NCBI RefSeq assembly: GCF_030272615.1
Contig: NC_081415.1
Span: forward strand, 622,851,740 to 622,915,739
Length of the DNA: 64,000 nucleotides
Direction of reading: 5' to 3'
DNA from: Cryptomeria japonica
Lineage: Eukaryota; Streptophyta; Pinopsida; Cupressales; Cupressaceae
In this document: in pieces, positions 21,014 to 31,600 of the stretch
How the letters are laid out: every line of letters begins with the position of its first letter
Numbering within the stretch: position 1 is the first letter of the stretch
The notes under the pieces: model-generated
What the model saw: the letters and a program-made list of their open reading frames with translations, nothing else
What the model was told of the DNA's origin: nothing
Database searches by the model: none
Translations under genes and position numbers: made by a program

Positions 21014-22381
21014 TTATACACTATAAGGAAGGATGTCAAACCTTTCATCCTTAGGCGCCTCAAAGAGGTTTTCACCATTGGATACGCTCATTCTTTTTAC
21101 TTTTGTGGGATCAAATAGTGCCATAGTGTGGTTTTCACTGGAAGATCCATGTTTTATTGTTATATTTTTGCAACTGAAAGGTTTGCCATCTACCCTAAAG
21201 TATGTTGTGCTATTAAGTTCAATGGTGAATCCAACTTTGTGATCCCCGCTTGTTATGTTATCCCGTAGTTCCAAAAAGTCAATGATTGCCTCATCATTTT
21301 GGAAATGGTCAAGACATGGTGGATTAGGTTGGTTCCATTCGATGAGTTTAGGATGGATACTGGGCATTACCTCATTGATTAGGTTAAGTTCGTTAGATGT
21401 ATCAGTGAGGGTTAAGATGTTGTGGTGAAGGTCATTGATGGTACTCTCCCTATCAGAATCAAGCATAGGATGTGACATAGGGTCTGTGGAAGAAGTTTCC
21501 AGCTCAAGAACCCAAGAGGTCTTTATCTGTGCTTCTTCATGAACAGGGATGTCTTTGCAAGGTGGAGGTGGTGATGTGTCTTCCTCATCTGAAGTGTTAA
21601 GCTGTATGGAATTGAATTCCCACTCATGTGAGTCAGTTTCTGAGTCACTTTCTAGTAACTGGTTATTGTACCATACTGGGATATCCTTTGAGTTAATCAC
21701 AGCAGGTGTGATCTGTTGATGTACCTTTGTAGATGAAATGATTGGTGCTGCAAGAAGGATTATGGGGATCAACAAATCTGATACAAGGAGTATTGGTAGT
21801 GTTGATTCTGCTGCTTCTGTTGGAACTGCTAGTGTCATAGATACTACTGTGGGTTCTGATATAGTTGTTGTTGCTAATGGTGCTATTGATGTTATTGCTG
21901 CTATTGATGGAATTGTTGGTTTGATTGGTGGGATGACTTGTGTTGTAGATGGTTTTGCTGGGATTTTTAGCCTTAATGGGGTAGTTGCTATGTTGTTTGA
22001 TGCTGCTTTTATAATCAAAGGTGACCTCTTTGTAATAGGCTAATATAGAGGTTGGCTAGTTTTTCCTTTGAATATAAGTTTAGGAAGGATCTCCTTTTGA
22101 AAGCCTAAGCCTGTATTATCCTTGGGCTTCAATTCTGGCTGTAGCAGTTCACATCTTCCTTGCTTGCAAGGTCCCAAAGCACTCTAACCATCATAACCCA
22201 TTCTTTGCATAATGAGAAGGCCTTTTCCATACTGATCTGTGGGAAGCTTCGCTTGTGGGATTTCTATGGTGATAGGATCTTTATAGATCCATTCTACTAA
22301 GTCCTCATCTCTGGTTTCTTCTTCTTGACTATTTCCAAGGATGAATGGCATCAAAGTACATGTTGGCTTGACAAGTGGCAT
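21014..22381 (-). pseudogene. Gypsy-2 protease-RT linker with a G-patch-like motif
   Basis: About 455 codons lie between protease and RT in the same frame. The first part (22184-22381 and on to ~22150) reads GKGLLIMQRMGYDG, stop, SALG, spaced like a G-patch, a glycine-rich nucleic-acid-binding motif. The rest is a low-complexity Pro/Thr/Ser/Ile stretch, then an acidic stretch (SDSETDSHEWEF, TSDEEDTSPPPP), then an unrecognised but complex segment that ends before RT. Similar G-patch insertions are known in some retroelement polyproteins; the match here is by eye only. Confidence 0.6.
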
Positions 22382-22390
22382 TTGAAGTAA

Positions 22391-23221
22391 CTATTGAGGT
22401 TTTTCGTGAGTTCTAGGAGAAGTAGGCATTTGCCCCACACAAAAGAGTTGGCTCAAATTGTATTCCCCAAGACCTTCCTTTGCTATTTTCATCTTGAGCT
22501 TCTCTTGCTTGGGTATAGTGGTCTTTGAATTGGAAAGAGAGGCTAGACTTACATACGATGTGGAGGAGATAGCTTCTCTATTGTTGGGAACGGTAATCTC
22601 TAGTTGATGACTGATATTATGACAATATGCAAAGGGGTTTGTATCGCCCAGGATTGTGATTTCTACACCATTATGCAAGAACTTGATACACTGATGGTAG
22701 GTGGATGGAATGGCTTGCATGGCATGTATCCAAGGTCTTCCTAATAGTAAATTGTATGGCAGAGGAAGGTCCATAACTTGACAGATGATGTGTTTCACCA
22801 CAGGGCCCACTCGGATTGGTAGCACCACAACTCCTTTAGATGAACTGTTTGCATCATCATAGGCTTTGATTTTTATCTTCTTGGTGGGATCCACTGATTC
22901 AATTGCATATCCCAAAGATGTGACTAATTGTAGTGTACAAATATTTAGGCCTGCTCCATTGTCGATCAAGACTCGCTTGATCTTATGTTGGTTGATAAAC
23001 CCTTCAATATGGAGTGAGGCGTTATGAGGTTGTTGGAAGGATGAGTTGTCACTTTCAGAGAAAGTGAGACAAGGTGATGACCTTAGATTTCCAACCATGG
23101 CTTGGAACCGATCTGTATTTAGGTTTGTAGGGACTGACACCTCTTGGAGAGCTTGATCCAAAATTGTTTTATGGGATGGAGATAGGCGCAATAGCTCTAA
23201 GATAGATATCAGTGCAGGCAT
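22391..23221 (-). pseudogene. Gypsy-2 aspartic protease
   Basis: A retropepsin-like domain: KIKRVLIDNGAGLNICTLQL carries the active site as D-N-G where D-T/S-G is usual. The second hallmark, YNLLLGRPWIH, is intact and typical of Tat-type proteases. The N-terminal 90 residues link it to Gag. It ends at a stop and continues in the same frame into the linker. Confidence 0.85.
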
Positions 23222-23248
23222 TTTGTCTAACTATTCCATAAGGTTATA

Positions 23249-25018
23249 CTACTTTGGAATAGATAAGGGGCCTTGTGGAGCTGCTTTTATGGTAATCTTT
23301 CCGCGACGTGTAACAAAATTGCAAGTAGAGCTGGGATTTTTTATAGTAATAGTTGCAATCTGTTCACTGGTATCATATAGGTGATTCACAGTGTAATTAT
23401 ACGTGGCTTGCGTATAATCAGTGGTATCTGTGTTTCTCCCTGAAGTGGAAAGACCCCTTTGATCATGTGATGGAAGTGGATTTTTAAACATGAGATGATC
23501 ATTATTTTTCATCTTTGGGTCATGTCCTTCGATTTTGATTTCACCTCGGTCAATAAAATCCTGAATAAGATCTTTCAATCTGTGACAATTTCTTGTCTTA
23601 TGTCCTTTCCCTTGATGGAAATCACAATGTTCAGTATCCCTCCACCATGAAGGTTTGACTTGAGGTTCATAATTTGATGTTTTGGGTAAGGTAACCAGAT
23701 TTTGAGAAACCAACTAACGTAACACTATTTCGATGGGTTCCCCTAAGGGAGTGTATGTTCATTTTGGTTTAAAATTTTGTTGATGTTGTCTGGGTTCCTC
23801 TTGAGATGTGTTGCATCCTTGATTTGGAGGAGAAACTATGTTATTCTTGAGTGGGGGGTTCTGTCCTACAAATCAAACCACAGGTTGTGCAGTTTTGATA
23901 GTACTTGCATCCACAACCCCATCGTTAATGATGTTTTTGTTTTTGTTCCAAAAGTTAGGCTTGTCACTATTGAAGTGTGGGCAAGGACCATCCTTTGGCT
24001 CATTATATATCTTGATAAGCCCTTTTTTGATGAGAGCCCGCTCACATTTTAAGCCTTTAGTGATCATGTCATTGAAAGAGTTTGTGTCTTTTACGTCCAG
24101 GTGAAATTCCATTTCGTCATTTAAGTTGGAAATAAATATTTCCACTAGTTCTTGTTCAGGTAACTGAAGAGAACGTCTGCTATACATTTGATGTCATCGT
24201 TGCAAAAAGACTGAAAATAGCTCACCTAGTTTTTGTTTAGTGTTACATAGATTAGCCATTGTCATATCACGTTCAATGTTGTGTGAGTAAAGTGCTAGGA
24301 ACTTCCAGACTAGCTCTTCAAAGGTCCTAATGCCACCTAGTAATCGAGAAAACCATGATGTGGTTGTTCCTCCCAAGCTTTGGGGAAACAGTCACATTAG
24401 GTATGTGTCCTTGTATGCCACCTCAAGGCAAGCTTAATGGAATTCTCTAACATGATCACGAGGATCTCCTTTTCCTTGATACTTTTCGAACTTGGGTGTT
24501 TCAAACCCTCAAAAAAAAGGTGGCATATGAAGATTCCTATCAAAGGAATAGGGACAAATGTCATTAAGTGAAAATAGATTGGTTTTTACAGCATTATGAA
24601 GTTGTTGGGCGAGATTCTTGACTTGTTGCCACAACATGTCTATTTCATTTGGAGGAGGAGGAGGTGGGGGATTACCTTGATGAAGGTTATATCTGATGTG
24701 ATCTCGACCTCTTTCATCCTCATTACGACTTTAGCATTCTGATGCTTGTCTTAGTTGTGCAATGTCAAAGTCAGAGGGTAGTTTATCCCCCTCTTGAGCA
24801 AGTCTTAAAAAGTAAGCATCCGCATTGCTCTTGAGTATTTCATCAAAAAGTCTATTAAAGGGAGGGTTGTGTTGTGCCCTTTCTATTGTTGTAGGAGTAG
24901 GAGTACTTGGATTGTCATTATTTACGTTTCCTCCAAGGGCTTCTTGGAATTCATTGATATTTTCCTCCTCTTCATCTTCAATTTCTTGTTGTCTAGACCT
25001 GGACTTGGTATGAGCCAT
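23249..25018 (-). pseudogene. Gypsy-2 gag
   Basis: It starts at ATG 25018 (MAHTKSRSRQQEIEDEEEE). A retrotransposon Gag core lies at about 24380-23880 (TTSWFSRLL, FEELVWKFLALYS, LPEQELVEIFISNL). A zinc-binding motif C-x2-H-x4-H-x4-C (CDFHQGKGHKTRNC) followed by LKDLIQDFIDRGEI lies near 23570-23640, the form seen in Tat gags. Several stops occur, but the register from 25018 is kept all the way into protease, linker and the RT start, so gag and pol were one ORF. Confidence 0.85.
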
Positions 25019-27739
25019 TTTGTTTATAAGTTTTTGTTGAAGCTAGGTGAAAATGATGATGAGTTTGTTGATGAAATGAGAGATTTATGTTTGGTGGGGT
25101 GCTTTGCATACGGATCCCTAGCACTAAAGGTAGATGATACCAAAGTTCTTTCTTGAATTGCTTGTTGTGTTAGATTGACAAAGTTTGATGTGACAAGGTG
25201 TAGAGGAATCTGAGATGTATTACAGATTCAACTACCTAGTAATGAGAAGATTCACTCATAGACTAGTTTTAACCTGCGTAGAAATGTCTCTTAGGATGAG
25301 TTTATCCTAGATGTAGAGACACTCTAAAAAGTGATGTGTTTGTGTTTGATTCAAGCAATATCAAAATAGAACTTAGGCCAAAAACCTCTTGATGTTTTGA
25401 GAGTTGGAATGGGTTTGATGAGATGTGAATATGATAATGGATGAGATGTGAACTTCAATAGAAACTTTGTGTCACAAAAGGGATAAACTCTTCCTCTTTT
25501 TGTTCAGGGGTTGGTGGTTCTTCCCTAGCCGAGTTATATGTGATACAAATATCTAGAAAGAAGTTAGGATTGATTTTGCCTCCTTTGTTCTTGTGATAAC
25601 TCAAAGATCGATATTGCATAAAAGCTCTGTGGTTTAATGATTCTTGATGAAAATCGTTTGATTTCCCTTGAAGGTAAAGATGCATGTGACGTAAGAAAGT
25701 TCTATGAGAGACAAAGATTTGTCTATTAAGATAGAAGAATTTCCTTCTTTTGATAAAAGCATTTGAGCTTAATGGTCTTTTCTTCAAGTTGATGTGTTGA
25801 TGAAGATTCCTCTTTCTCAAGATGTGAAGAATGGTCATATAGTTTGATACTTTTTTTTGATGCTCTTTGTTTTGGATCTTTTGTGTTTTGAAAATGTTTG
25901 TGTTGGATGAATACTTGTTTTGATTTTGGGTTTATGATGTTTCTTTGACAAGAAAACAAAGCAAGCACACAAGCACAAGAATGTTGCCTCAAAGGTACAA
26001 GTAAGTATGGGTCTAGATTAACCCAATCTTTTGAACTTTTTATGACCCTTTCCTTCAAATGTATTTTAGGTGTTTCCAAAGCCTCAAGTCGGCTCAATTT
26101 GCACTGGTCTTGACTCAAAAATGAAAACACTTCAAACACTTTTTTATCCCTAAGGTCAAATGGCCAGTTGTGATAATTTTAGCCCACATCTTGATATTGC
26201 TTCAACTTTGGTACTACATACCTTATGAATCCCACCATGGCAGGTAAGGATGTGATATACTAAGTCTTGCGTGAGAATAACAAATAGATGATCCCTATGA
26301 TGGGGTAGTCACCACTTTTATCGGGCTACAAGTAACCTTTGAAAAAGCTATGTTTCTACTCAAGGAAATATGTATGGTGAGTATCTTGGGAGCAAAACCA
26401 GCTATGCTCTTGCACTGAATTTATCACAAATATCCTCAATCAATAGAATGGGTGGGCTACTACTTAAAGGTGTTTAGTAATTTTCAATGTTTTTGGACAT
26501 AAGTTCATTCTGCAGTGACTCACTTAAGAGCCTTGTAACTTGTGGTGGGGCCCATTTGTCCTTTCGACAAGTTACACTGTAGGAACAACTATACCCAAGG
26601 CTACAACTTTCGCTCTCACCTGATTTCTATAGCGGCTCAAAGGATTTACCACGCAAGGTCATTCCCAAGAGTGATGCGTCTCTTGGCAGGCCTCTCTTAA
26701 AAAGATAAAACTTGAGTGTTACTAACACTTTTCTCTTGCACCGAGGATCACGAAAGCCAAGGGAGAGGATAGTGTGTGTTAGAAGTAGGACCACTCGACC
26801 AACTTTTTTTTGCACAAGTGTGCCAAACACAAAATACACTTGTTCTTTTTAACTTTTCATTGCAATGATGTTCTATCTAATTGGAGATGTTTCTCCAACA
26901 ACCATGATGTTCTTTTTAACTTCAAAGGCAATATGTTTAAGTAACTAGGAATTTTGAAAAATCTTGGTCAATTGAAATTGAAACACGTATGCATGAAGTA
27001 AATTGTTTTGCAACAAAGAATGACACAAATTGATTGTTCTTTTTACTTGCCCAAAAATTGAAGTGTGGTTTGTTATTTTTAAGTCTAGATTGATGCAAGG
27101 AAATCAAATTTGTGTTATTGATTTTAAGCACCAAAAGAAAATGAGTCCTAACTTGCAAGAAATAAAGTTTGTTTTGTGATTTTTAAAGCACCAAAAGAAG
27201 TTTGAAGCCTAACTTGCAAGAAATAAAGATTGTTTTTGTGATTTTTAAAGCACCAAAAGGAAATGTTTTTGATTTTTAGTAACAAAAACGGGTTAGTTTA
27301 AGACCTACACACGAAACAAATAGTTAGAAAAATCCGAAAACATGGTGGCATTCCACAAGCCTAATTTTTTTTTTTTTTCGGTTACAAGGCCTTTCTTTTA
27401 CAACGTTCTATTACAATAGTGCTACTCTGTGTGAAAACATAAGCACTACTTAACACAAACATGCTATAGTATAGACAAACGCGCAAAACTAAAATTTTAA
27501 ACAACAATAACAAGTGCGCTACAACATGGACAAAAGCGCTAGTTAAGACTCAAAAGCGCTAATATACTAACAACAACGCTAAATTTGAGACAATAGTGCT
27601 ATTGTAAAGACAATAGCGTTGAAATATCAAATTACATTAGCACTAAAATGAGATCAAAAGCGCCAAAGCGCAACTTGTGTGTCAAGCTAAACAATAAAAA
27701 AAGTTAGTTTTTGTAAAAAAAAATTATTGTTGGGTCTTG
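25019..27739 (-). other. 5' leader of Gypsy-2, 2.7 kb, no convincing gene
   Basis: This lies between primer site and gag start. Open frames at 25455-26139 (minus) have biased composition and no family motif. The leader has a poly-T run at 27367-27379 and near-duplicate segments around 27130-27180 and 27180-27260 (a 70-bp unit containing CACCAAAAGAA and TAACTTGCAAGAAATAAAG). Confidence 0.55.
27434..27685. repeat. Dispersed GCGC-core repeats beside the Gypsy-2 primer site
   Basis: About ten copies of (A/G)GCGC(T/C)A or one-base variants (AGTGCTA, AGCACTA) recur every 20-30 bp, e.g. AAAAGCGCTAGT near 27533 and AAAAGCGCTAAT near 27552. The array lies at the same place in the leader as the CACAGGCGCAG array of Gypsy-1, although the sequence differs. 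Confidence 0.6.
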
Positions 27740-27759
27740 GATTCATCTCGGGTTCACCA
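27740..27759 (-). promoter_or_regulatory. Primer binding site of Gypsy-2, tRNA-Trp type
   Basis: The plus strand reads GATTCATCTCGGGTTCACCA, which matches the 3' end of plant tRNA-Trp at 18 of 20 positions. It sits 2 bp from the 5' LTR. Confidence 0.78.
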
Positions 27760-27761
27760 AA

Positions 27762-29133
27762 TGACACTCTGCGAAATGGACAAGTGTTAGATTAAATCAT
27801 GTGATCGTATAACACAAAAACACAAGAAAATGTTAGTGTTAATCAACCAAAAACTAATCTAAGCAGGCATATCAAAAGAGACACTAAAAACATGATAAAG
27901 GATTTAACTATGGATAAAATACTACAAGACATCTCCAAATGCCTTTTAACATGCTCTTAGCTCCTTCTCCTTTGTTCCTCTCCTCTTCCAAGTTCCAAAT
28001 TAGTGTAGCTCTCAACAACTTTTTGCATTATGGATGTTTATGGAGGTTCAAGATTGAAATTCTTTAACTATGCTATGCAAGTGTAAAACAAACTAATTAG
28101 ACATATTATGAAATGAACTAAGATTTATTTTAGTCCAAATTGATAATATATGTAATTTATTCTAAATGCTCTCTCTAAAATTTAGTATAGATTAAATGCA
28201 TACAAGTTTTTCAGGATTTGGATTATGAAGAAATGGGCTCTATTTATAGGGAAAATGGAGCAATGGATGGCTGAGATTGATAATCTCAACAAGGGTCAGG
28301 ATTGAATGATATTCAATCCATGTGAGGACTTTCAACCCAATCCCAGGATGACAAGTGTTAATGTGAGATAGGTTGAGAAGAGAGGGAATAAGCATTAAAT
28401 TCTTGACATGACTTGAAGGTTAACTTGGGAGTTAAGGTCAAGGTTGGGTTGAGTGAATAAGTTCTTTATTCAAAGAATAATGATTTGATCCAATGGATAA
28501 ACTCTTGTGTAAGGGTTAAAGGGATAACCATGGTCAAAGCAATAAATGCTTGAGGAGACACATGAGTCACATGAGGGTTGAGTTAGGGGTTAACCCTAAA
28601 TGGTCATGTAAGAGCCATAAGTGGTTTGGAAGACTTTAGAGGTTAAATTGTTGAACACACAAAGCATTAAATGATTTTCAAAGACTTTGAAGTCTTTGAG
28701 AAGTGACTCCAAGTTGCTTAGGAATGTGACAATAATTAGGGGATGGATTAGGTTAATTAGGAAGGGTTTATAAGAATCTAGAAGAGGGTTTAGGAGTGCA
28801 AATTAATTTATTTCAATTTGTGGTAGCAACTTGCATTTGTAGGAAAATGCAAGTGGGGGGGGGGGGATAATGATTTAAATAAATGTTTTATTTAATTTAT
28901 TTAAAAGGGGAAAGATGATTAAATTGAATAAATAGAATTTATTCATTTAATTAAGTGTGAATTTGGTTGAATGAATGAATTAAAATAAATTGAATAATTT
29001 ATTTAATTAATAGGAGAATGTTTGAAGATGAATTAATTAAATATTGATTTAATTAACTAATGGCTAGTGGGCTTTTAATCAAATAAATAGCAAATATTTA
29101 TTTAATTAAAATGGACAAATTTATGTGACTACA
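27762..29133 (-). repeat. 5' LTR of Gypsy-2
   Basis: On the plus strand it runs from TGACACTCTGCG to ATGTGACTACA; the partner is 13858-15253. The differences are scattered substitutions, mostly transitions, with a few short indels. It has a poly-G run near 28856 at the same position as in the other LTR. Confidence 0.92.
28240..28250 (-). promoter_or_regulatory. TATA box in the Gypsy-2 5' LTR
   Basis: The minus strand reads CCTATAAATAG then AGCCC. It is conserved in the 3' LTR and in the related solo LTR at 50045-51512, and would start the genomic RNA. Confidence 0.65.
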
Positions 29134-29702
29134 GTTCTCAATTCATTAATTGCAGTAGCCTTCATCTTATAAGCCAGTGATAAAGCTCTCAGAACTTTAG
29201 AAACTATTTCATCTTCACTCAAAGATCCACCACAATATTGAATTCCCATGACAATTTTGTTTACCCTCTCCATAAATGCAGCAATTGTTTCATCTTCTTC
29301 CATCTTCAAATTTTCATATCTCACCCGGTAACCATCAAGTTTATCAACCTTAATAGTAGGGTCACCTTCATTTAGTGTCTCCAACTTGTCTCATATAGCT
29401 TTTGCTAATTATTTGTCAGTCAATCCCATTATTTGCTAATTAGAAAGTGCACACAAGAAGGCTTCTCTATCTCTACAATCATTCCTAAGCTCCTTATCCA
29501 AGTTTTTTGGAGGAGGATTACCAAATGTTGGATGAAAAGGTGTAACACCATTCTTTGTGATCTCCTAGATTTCCTTACCAAGACATCTCAGATGAGTCTC
29601 CATCCGAATCTTCCATACTCTGTAATTTGTTCGATCAAGCCTAGGAATTTCTCTCTGGAAGACAGCTGCAAATGAACTAGATGAGTTTGAACTATTAGAT
29701 GC
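29134..29702 (-). pseudogene. Copia-2 gag, N-terminal part
   Basis: It starts near 29702 (MASNSSN) about 45 bp from the primer site. The copia-type Gag (UBN2) domain shows LDRTNYRVWKIRM, then METLNEGDPTIKVDKLDGYRVRYENLKM, ETIAAFMERVNKIV and LRALSLAYKMKATAINELR, where Gypsy-2 interrupts it. Several stops lie in the first 100 codons. It continues at 13857. Confidence 0.88.
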
Positions 29703-29747
29703 CATAGGATCTTCCTCAAGTGGTTAAGCTTCTGCAGAGGGGACCAG

Positions 29748-29760
29748 AGATCTGATACCA
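29748..29760 (-). promoter_or_regulatory. Primer binding site of Copia-2, initiator tRNA-Met type
   Basis: The minus strand reads TGGTATCAGATCT, one change from the copia consensus TGGTATCAGAGC, 2 bp from the LTR. Confidence 0.85.
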
Positions 29761-29762
29761 AT

Positions 29763-30994
29763 TGTTAGACAATTCAAATATCTAGAAGACAACTGAGAGG
29801 AGGATGGGGTGAATTAATTGTTACTAGATTATCAGAACCTTAAGCAATTAAAATATTAATACTAGAACACATAAGATCAATAATGAAATTCATAAACCAA
29901 CTACCAAAATAGCAGATATACCAATTAAGCACAAGCAACAATTAGAGAATAGATGCCATCCACATGACACCAAGATTTGTACATGGAAAAACCGATAAAG
30001 GGAAAAACCACAGTAGGAAGCCTACCCACAATCAGATAATACTTTTGCAGTAAGTATGCGATTACAAATGGACGGGCCTGCACTTGCATGAAGGCCAAAA
30101 ACCTAGAGCACACTACTCATTATAAAGGGAGTCTCACTGACTACATAAAAATCCAGACTATAATCTGGAAGGAAGAATGAACTACAATGATAACATCTCC
30201 TATGCTTGAGTACAGTTCTGGTTAAGCTCAATACCAGAGGATTTAATCCTCTTACATAAGCCCAACTTGATCACCAATGATCAACCAAATCCTCTGCATG
30301 AATGATTATTACATTATTTGCTCCTATACATCCTATCATGATCTAGAATGAGATATTACATCATATATACAAACCCTCGACCATAAACAATAAGGTCGAC
30401 TACCAAATAATAAAACCTATTACATAATTTCAAAATATTTTAGCCTGAGACCAAACAAATAATTTCCAACCCATAAGACATCTCGAAAACCCATTGAGAA
30501 GACCAAACAACATGTTACATTAAGCCGGTCCATAACCTAGATACAACTGAACCCAATTTAGGTCCACACATGCTAAAGCAATGATCCCAATCAGCCAAGT
30601 CTCAAACACGATCACCATCAGCATCCTGAATCCTTACTAGAAGCCACACCAACACCACTTATACATAATATCAAAATATCTTCAACAAAGCTCTGCCGAT
30701 GAAACCCTCACCAGATCAACAAACCAGGCTTACCGGCATATAAGATAGCATCTGATCACCAAATCAAAACCAAATGACTGAACATGAATCTGAGTAGCAT
30801 GAATAGCATATCTAAGACAATTCCATAAGCCAAAGCATACCGGAGTATACCGGATCATCATGATCTAACCAACCAAAAACCAATCAACCTACTAGGACCA
30901 AAAGGAAACTGGTAAATAAACCAAAGCAACTAGTATTTACATCAATGATAAAACATCAATGCAACACATAATCAATTCCTCCAAATGGCCAACA
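29763..30994 (-). repeat. 5' LTR of Copia-2
   Basis: On the minus strand it starts TGTTGGCCATTTGGAGG and ends TCTAACA before the primer site. It has the same layout as the three LTRs of the Copia-3/Copia-4 array, and shares with the first of these the GGATGTATAGGAGCAAAT segment that the other two lack. Confidence 0.9.
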
Positions 30995-31219
30995 ATAAAA
31001 TATTTTACACTATATTTAAAAGGAGGAGAATATTTGAATGTAATCTCAAATTAGGAAAAAGGACATTATGGAGACTTGTTGCAGATTACAAGAAGATGGA
31101 ATGCTCAATTTATAATATAAATGGATACAAATTTGGAGCAGAGTTAAAAAAAAATTATGGATATATTGTAGCAGATTTATTTTGCATATTACAACAAATT
31201 GGAGAGTTAATGTATAACA

Positions 31220-31600
31220 TAAATTTATATTAAGGTTGGTGCCTCCAATGGGCAAGTGCCCACAAATTAGAATAAGAGGTTGGTGCCTCTAGTAGGAAAG
31301 GTTCTCACAAATTGAATGAGGGGTTGGTGCCTCTAGTAGGTTGGTGTCTATGAACTTTGTAAATGAAGTACTTATATAAAAGCATTAATTTGGAGTGGTT
31401 TTCTCCTATAAGGGTTTCCACGTACATCTTGTGTTATACTTGTGTTATATAGGTAGATTTCATGTGAATGCTATATGAAATGAATATTCTTTTGATTAAG
31501 TTGTGTGCTTTTGTTACCATGTTTAAAAAGTAAAAGTTTAACGTTATACTTATTCACCCCCCCTCCTCCCCCTTCTCGGCCAAGAGAAACTCAAAATGCA
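31220..31600 (+). mobile_element. Decayed copia-type LTR end
   Basis: GGTTGGTGCCTC(T/C)A(G/A)TAGG-like units repeat near 31230, 31281 and 31323. Then come GGTTTCCACGTACATCTTGTG (the shared copia LTR block) and TATTCACCCCCCCTCCTCCC, the C-rich block that precedes copia LTR ends. No matching start or internal region is seen, so this is a fragment. Confidence 0.6.

Larger units (their letters stand above)
13858..29133 (-). mobile_element. Gypsy-2: structurally complete 15.3-kb Tat-like Ty3/gypsy element
   Basis: Minus-strand order: 5' LTR (27762-29133), tRNA-Trp primer site, 2.7-kb leader, gag-protease-linker-RT-RNase H-second RNase H-integrase, 2.4-kb 3' spacer, PPT, 3' LTR (13858-15253). The flanks are ATTCT (13853-13857) and GTTCT (29134-29138), a 5-bp target duplication with one transition. 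The LTRs are about 93% identical over the first ~330 bp by hand alignment. Gag and pol share one frame apart from a single 1-base insertion, but carry more than a dozen stops. Confidence 0.93.
11450..30994 (-). mobile_element. Copia-2: Ty1/copia element split by Gypsy-2
   Basis: The 5' LTR, primer site and N-terminal gag lie at 29134-30994; the rest of gag, protease, integrase and the start of RT lie at 11450-13857. Between them is the complete Gypsy-2. The two gag halves meet in phase once one copy of the 5-bp duplication is discounted. The rest of RT, RNase H and the 3' LTR are missing beyond 11450. LTR and coding sequence place it in the same family as Copia-3 and Copia-4. Confidence 0.92.

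Noticed and set aside
21738..22043. Plus-strand Val/Ile/Gly-rich frame of 101 codons
   Set aside because: It is antisense to the low-complexity protease-RT linker of Gypsy-2, a composition artefact.
25455..26139. Leader frames of Gypsy-2 as a possible extra gene
   Set aside because: Two overlapping frames of similar length with Lys/His/Gln bias and no motif. A leader with chance frames is more likely.
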